7,560 bases of DNA from Gemmatimonas phototrophica (GTDB taxonomy: Bacteria > Gemmatimonadota > Gemmatimonadetes > Gemmatimonadales > Gemmatimonadaceae): NCBI GenBank assembly GCA_945870175.1, contig CAMBRJ010000131.1:1-7560 (forward strand), in the 5' to 3' direction. Numbering within the stretch: position 1 is the stretch's first letter; each line of letters opens with the position of its first letter. The notes under the pieces were generated by a model that was not told the origin of the DNA, searched no databases, and saw nothing but the letters and a program-made list of their open reading frames with translations. This document shows positions 5,850 through 7,560 of this stretch, in pieces. The position numbers and the translations under genes are program-made.

Positions 5850-7403
5850 ATGACCGCTTCCTCGCCTGACCGCACGCTCGCGCCGACCGACGGTACCGAG
5901 ACCTTCGACCCCGCCTCGGTCGACGCGTGGGCAGCGCTGCGGGCGTTGGGTCATCGGATGCTGGACGACATGCTCGATCTGCAATCCTCGTTGACGCATC
6001 GGCCGGCGTGGCAGGAACTCCCGCCCCTTGCGCGACGGTTGTTCGATGAACCGGCGCCGATCGACGGCATTGGCGCGGACGCGGCCTACGCGCTTTTTCG
6101 CAGCCACATCGTGCCCTATGGCAACGGGAATTGGCATCCGCGTTTCTTTGGGTGGGTGCAGGGTCAGGGCACCCCCTTGGCCATGCTCGCCGAGATGCTC
6201 GCCGCTGGCATGAACCCCCATCTGGCTGGCTTCAACCAGGCGCCACCGCTGGTGGAACGGCAAGTCGTTGGCTGGCTGGCCACCCTGATGGGGATTCCCG
6301 GTGCTGGCGGGCTCCTGGTGACCGGTGGGACGGCGGCGAACACACATGCCTTAGGTGTCGCGAGATACGCTGCCGTGCGCGCCCGTGGAGGCAATGTGCG
6401 CCACGACGGGCTCCAGCAGTGGCCGGACGGTCCGACGGCGAAGCCGCTGGTCTTCTACGGATCGGTGGAAACACACGGGTGGGCGCGCAAAGCGGCCGAA
6501 TGGCTTGGGCTTGGCGACCGGGCGTTCCAGCGCGTGCCGGTCAATGCCGACTACCAAATGGATCTCGCGGCGCTGCGGCGAATGCTCGAGCGCGATCGGG
6601 CGCAGGGGCTTGATCCCTTCTGCGTCATGGGGACGGCGGGCACGGTGAATACCGGTGCGACGGACGATCTTCGCGCGATTGCGCAGCTCTGTCGCGAGGA
6701 GTCCCTCTGGTTTCACGTCGACGGCGCGTTCGGTGCGTTGGCGGCGCTTGCGCCATCGGTGCGCGATCAGGTAGCCGGACTCGAACAGGCGGACTCGGTC
6801 GCTTTCGATCTACATAAATGGGGGGCGATGCCGTTCGAATGCGCGTGCGTATTGGTGCGGGACGAGACCGTGAATCACGACGCCTTCCGTTCGACGGCGA
6901 CCTACCTCGCCGAAACGAGCCGCGGCGTCAGCGCCGGCGGCGCGTATTTCGCAGATCGCGGACTCGACCTGACGCGCGGATTCAAGGCGCTGAAAGTGTG
7001 GATGCAGCTGCAGGCGGATGGCGTGGCCAAGCTGGGGCGCATCATCGACCAGAACGTGCGCCAGGCACGGGAATTTGCCGACGCCGTGACCGCGCACGCG
7101 TCACTTGAACTTCTCGCACCGGCCCCGCTCAACGTGGTGTGCTTTCGGTACCGTACGCACGCCGTCGACGAAGCCGACCTGAACGCCTTGAACGAGGAGT
7201 TGCTGCTGCGGTTGCAGGAGCGCGGTATCGCGGTCCCATCGAGTACGCGCCTTGGCGGCCGGTTCGCGCTCCGATTGGCGCACGTGAATCACCGTACGAC
7301 AGACGACGACATGGCACTGGTGCTGTCGGCCGGGGTCGAGATCGGCGACGAGTTAGCGGCGAAGCAGCGCGCTGCCCTGCCGTCGTCGCGTGGGGCACTG
7401 TAG
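5850..7403 (+). CDS. PLP-dependent group II decarboxylase family protein (aromatic-amino-acid-decarboxylase-like), substrate unknown
   Basis: This 517-residue soluble protein has the fold-type I PLP architecture of the DDC/glutamate decarboxylase family. Diagnostic features: the substrate-side NWHPRFFGWV segment (94-103), TGGTAANTHAL (158-168) for the phosphate loop, GSVETHG (204-210) with His209 placed to stack on the cofactor ring, GTAGTVNTGATDD (261-273), FHVDGAFGAL (288-297) with Asp291 for the pyridine nitrogen, and FDLHKWGAMPFEC (319-331) with Lys323 as the Schiff-base lysine. The SLK-like GFKALKVWM (377-385) follows. Tyr366 may be the mobile-loop Tyr of true decarboxylases. The family also includes aldehyde synthases and enzymes loosely annotated as aminotransferases, so the reaction cannot be assigned. 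The frame is open back to about 5472, but that part is antisense to radC. The ATG at 5850 is chosen for the AT-rich hexamer just before it; the ATG at 5790 would add 20 residues. There is no clear Shine-Dalgarno sequence. Confidence 0.9.
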   Translation: MTASSPDRTLAPTDGTETFDPASVDAWAALRALGHRMLDDMLDLQSSLTHRPAWQELPPLARRLFDEPAPIDGIGADAAYALFRSHIVPYGNGNWHPRFFGWVQGQGTPLAMLAEMLAAGMNPHLAGFNQAPPLVERQVVGWLATLMGIPGAGGLLVTGGTAANTHALGVARYAAVRARGGNVRHDGLQQWPDGPTAKPLVFYGSVETHGWARKAAEWLGLGDRAFQRVPVNADYQMDLAALRRMLERDRAQGLDPFCVMGTAGTVNTGATDDLRAIAQLCREESLWFHVDGAFGALAALAPSVRDQVAGLEQADSVAFDLHKWGAMPFECACVLVRDETVNHDAFRSTATYLAETSRGVSAGGAYFADRGLDLTRGFKALKVWMQLQADGVAKLGRIIDQNVRQAREFADAVTAHASLELLAPAPLNVVCFRYRTHAVDEADLNALNEELLLRLQERGIAVPSSTRLGGRFALRLAHVNHRTTDDDMALVLSAGVEIGDELAAKQRAALPSSRGAL

Positions 7404-7422
7404 GGACGCTTAGTAATACACA

Positions 7423-7468
7423 GAAGCCCCCGCCACCGGGATCCGTACGGATCGGTGACGAGGGCTTC
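7423..7468 (-). terminator. Terminator hairpin of the rRNA operon
   Basis: This 46-base imperfect inverted repeat starts about four bases after the predicted 5S 3' end. The outer stem is gaagccc/gggcttc (7423-7429 with 7462-7468), then 7431-7432 with 7459-7460, then 7434-7437 with 7454-7457, and at the tip the self-complementary GATCCGTACGGATC (7440-7453). The two internal non-Watson-Crick positions (7430/7461, 7433/7458) are C-A on the plus strand but G-U in minus-strand RNA, so the stem is better on the minus strand. A moderately T-rich TGTGTATTACT follows on that strand; none follows on the plus strand. It may also slow read-through from the decarboxylase gene, whose stop is 19 bases away. 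Confidence 0.8.
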
Positions 7469-7472
7469 ACAA

Positions 7473-7560
7473 GGTGCCGGCATCGGCCTACTCTCCCGCG
7501 GTCTCTCGACCGGAGTACCATCGGCGCTGCTTGGCTTAACGACCGTGTTCGGGATGGGAA
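7473..7560 (-). rRNA. rrf: 5S ribosomal RNA, 3' part (runs off the right edge)
   Basis: The reverse complement reads as the 3' three quarters of a bacterial 5S rRNA: CCCATCCCGAACACGG (loop C region), GCGCCGATGGTACT (helix IV/loop E side), and GGGAGAGTAGG before the closing 3' strand of helix I, here CCGATGCCGGCACC. About 88 bases are present. The 5' part, including the other half of helix I, lies beyond base 7560, so the 3' end at about 7473 is estimated by alignment with the usual 5S end (GAGAGTAGG plus about 14 bases). With the usual bacterial order the 23S and 16S genes should lie further right, transcribed toward this window. Confidence 0.95.

Noticed and set aside
1..7560. An undescribed multi-gene system (defence, mobile or biosynthetic)
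   Set aside because: Every gene of credible coding quality belongs to a known family, and all but the decarboxylase are widespread housekeeping genes. No direct repeats, integrase, transposase, toxin-antitoxin pair or array was seen on either strand.

Overview
The window is a compact, GC-rich stretch of bacterial chromosome carrying housekeeping genes. The high GC content, the frequent GTG starts and the mixture of Shine-Dalgarno and apparently SD-less starts suggest a GC-rich environmental bacterium. The phylum cannot be fixed from the sequence alone; Gemmatimonadota is one guess, held with low confidence. I see no mobile element, CRISPR array, tRNA, phage gene or defence system.

From about 5750 down to base 1, all genes lie on the minus strand, in transcription order radC, rel (relA/spoT), uvrB, tsaE and the first 44 codons of tsaB, which runs off the left edge. 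radC and rel share a 4-base GTGA overlap. rel and uvrB are separated by 68 bases. uvrB and tsaE overlap by about 11 bases. tsaE and tsaB are separated by 99 bases. The block combines DNA repair (UvrB, with RadC historically linked to repair), (p)ppGpp synthesis and hydrolysis (Rel), and two partners of the bacterial tRNA t6A37 modification machinery (TsaE, TsaB). uvrB and tsaB each have a TA-rich hexamer exactly six bases before the ATG and no Shine-Dalgarno sequence, so internal promoters giving leaderless messages are plausible.

A 100-base divergent intergenic region (5750-5849) separates radC from a plus-strand group II PLP-dependent decarboxylase-family gene (5850-7403) of unknown substrate. 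This spacer holds a perfect 6-bp inverted repeat and AT-rich hexamers that could serve as -10 elements.

At the right edge is the 3' part of a 5S rRNA gene on the minus strand, so a ribosomal RNA operon very probably lies just beyond the window and is transcribed toward the decarboxylase gene. Between them is a 46-base hairpin. It pairs better as minus-strand RNA (G-U wobbles) than as plus-strand RNA (C-A mismatches), which marks it as the terminator of the rRNA operon.
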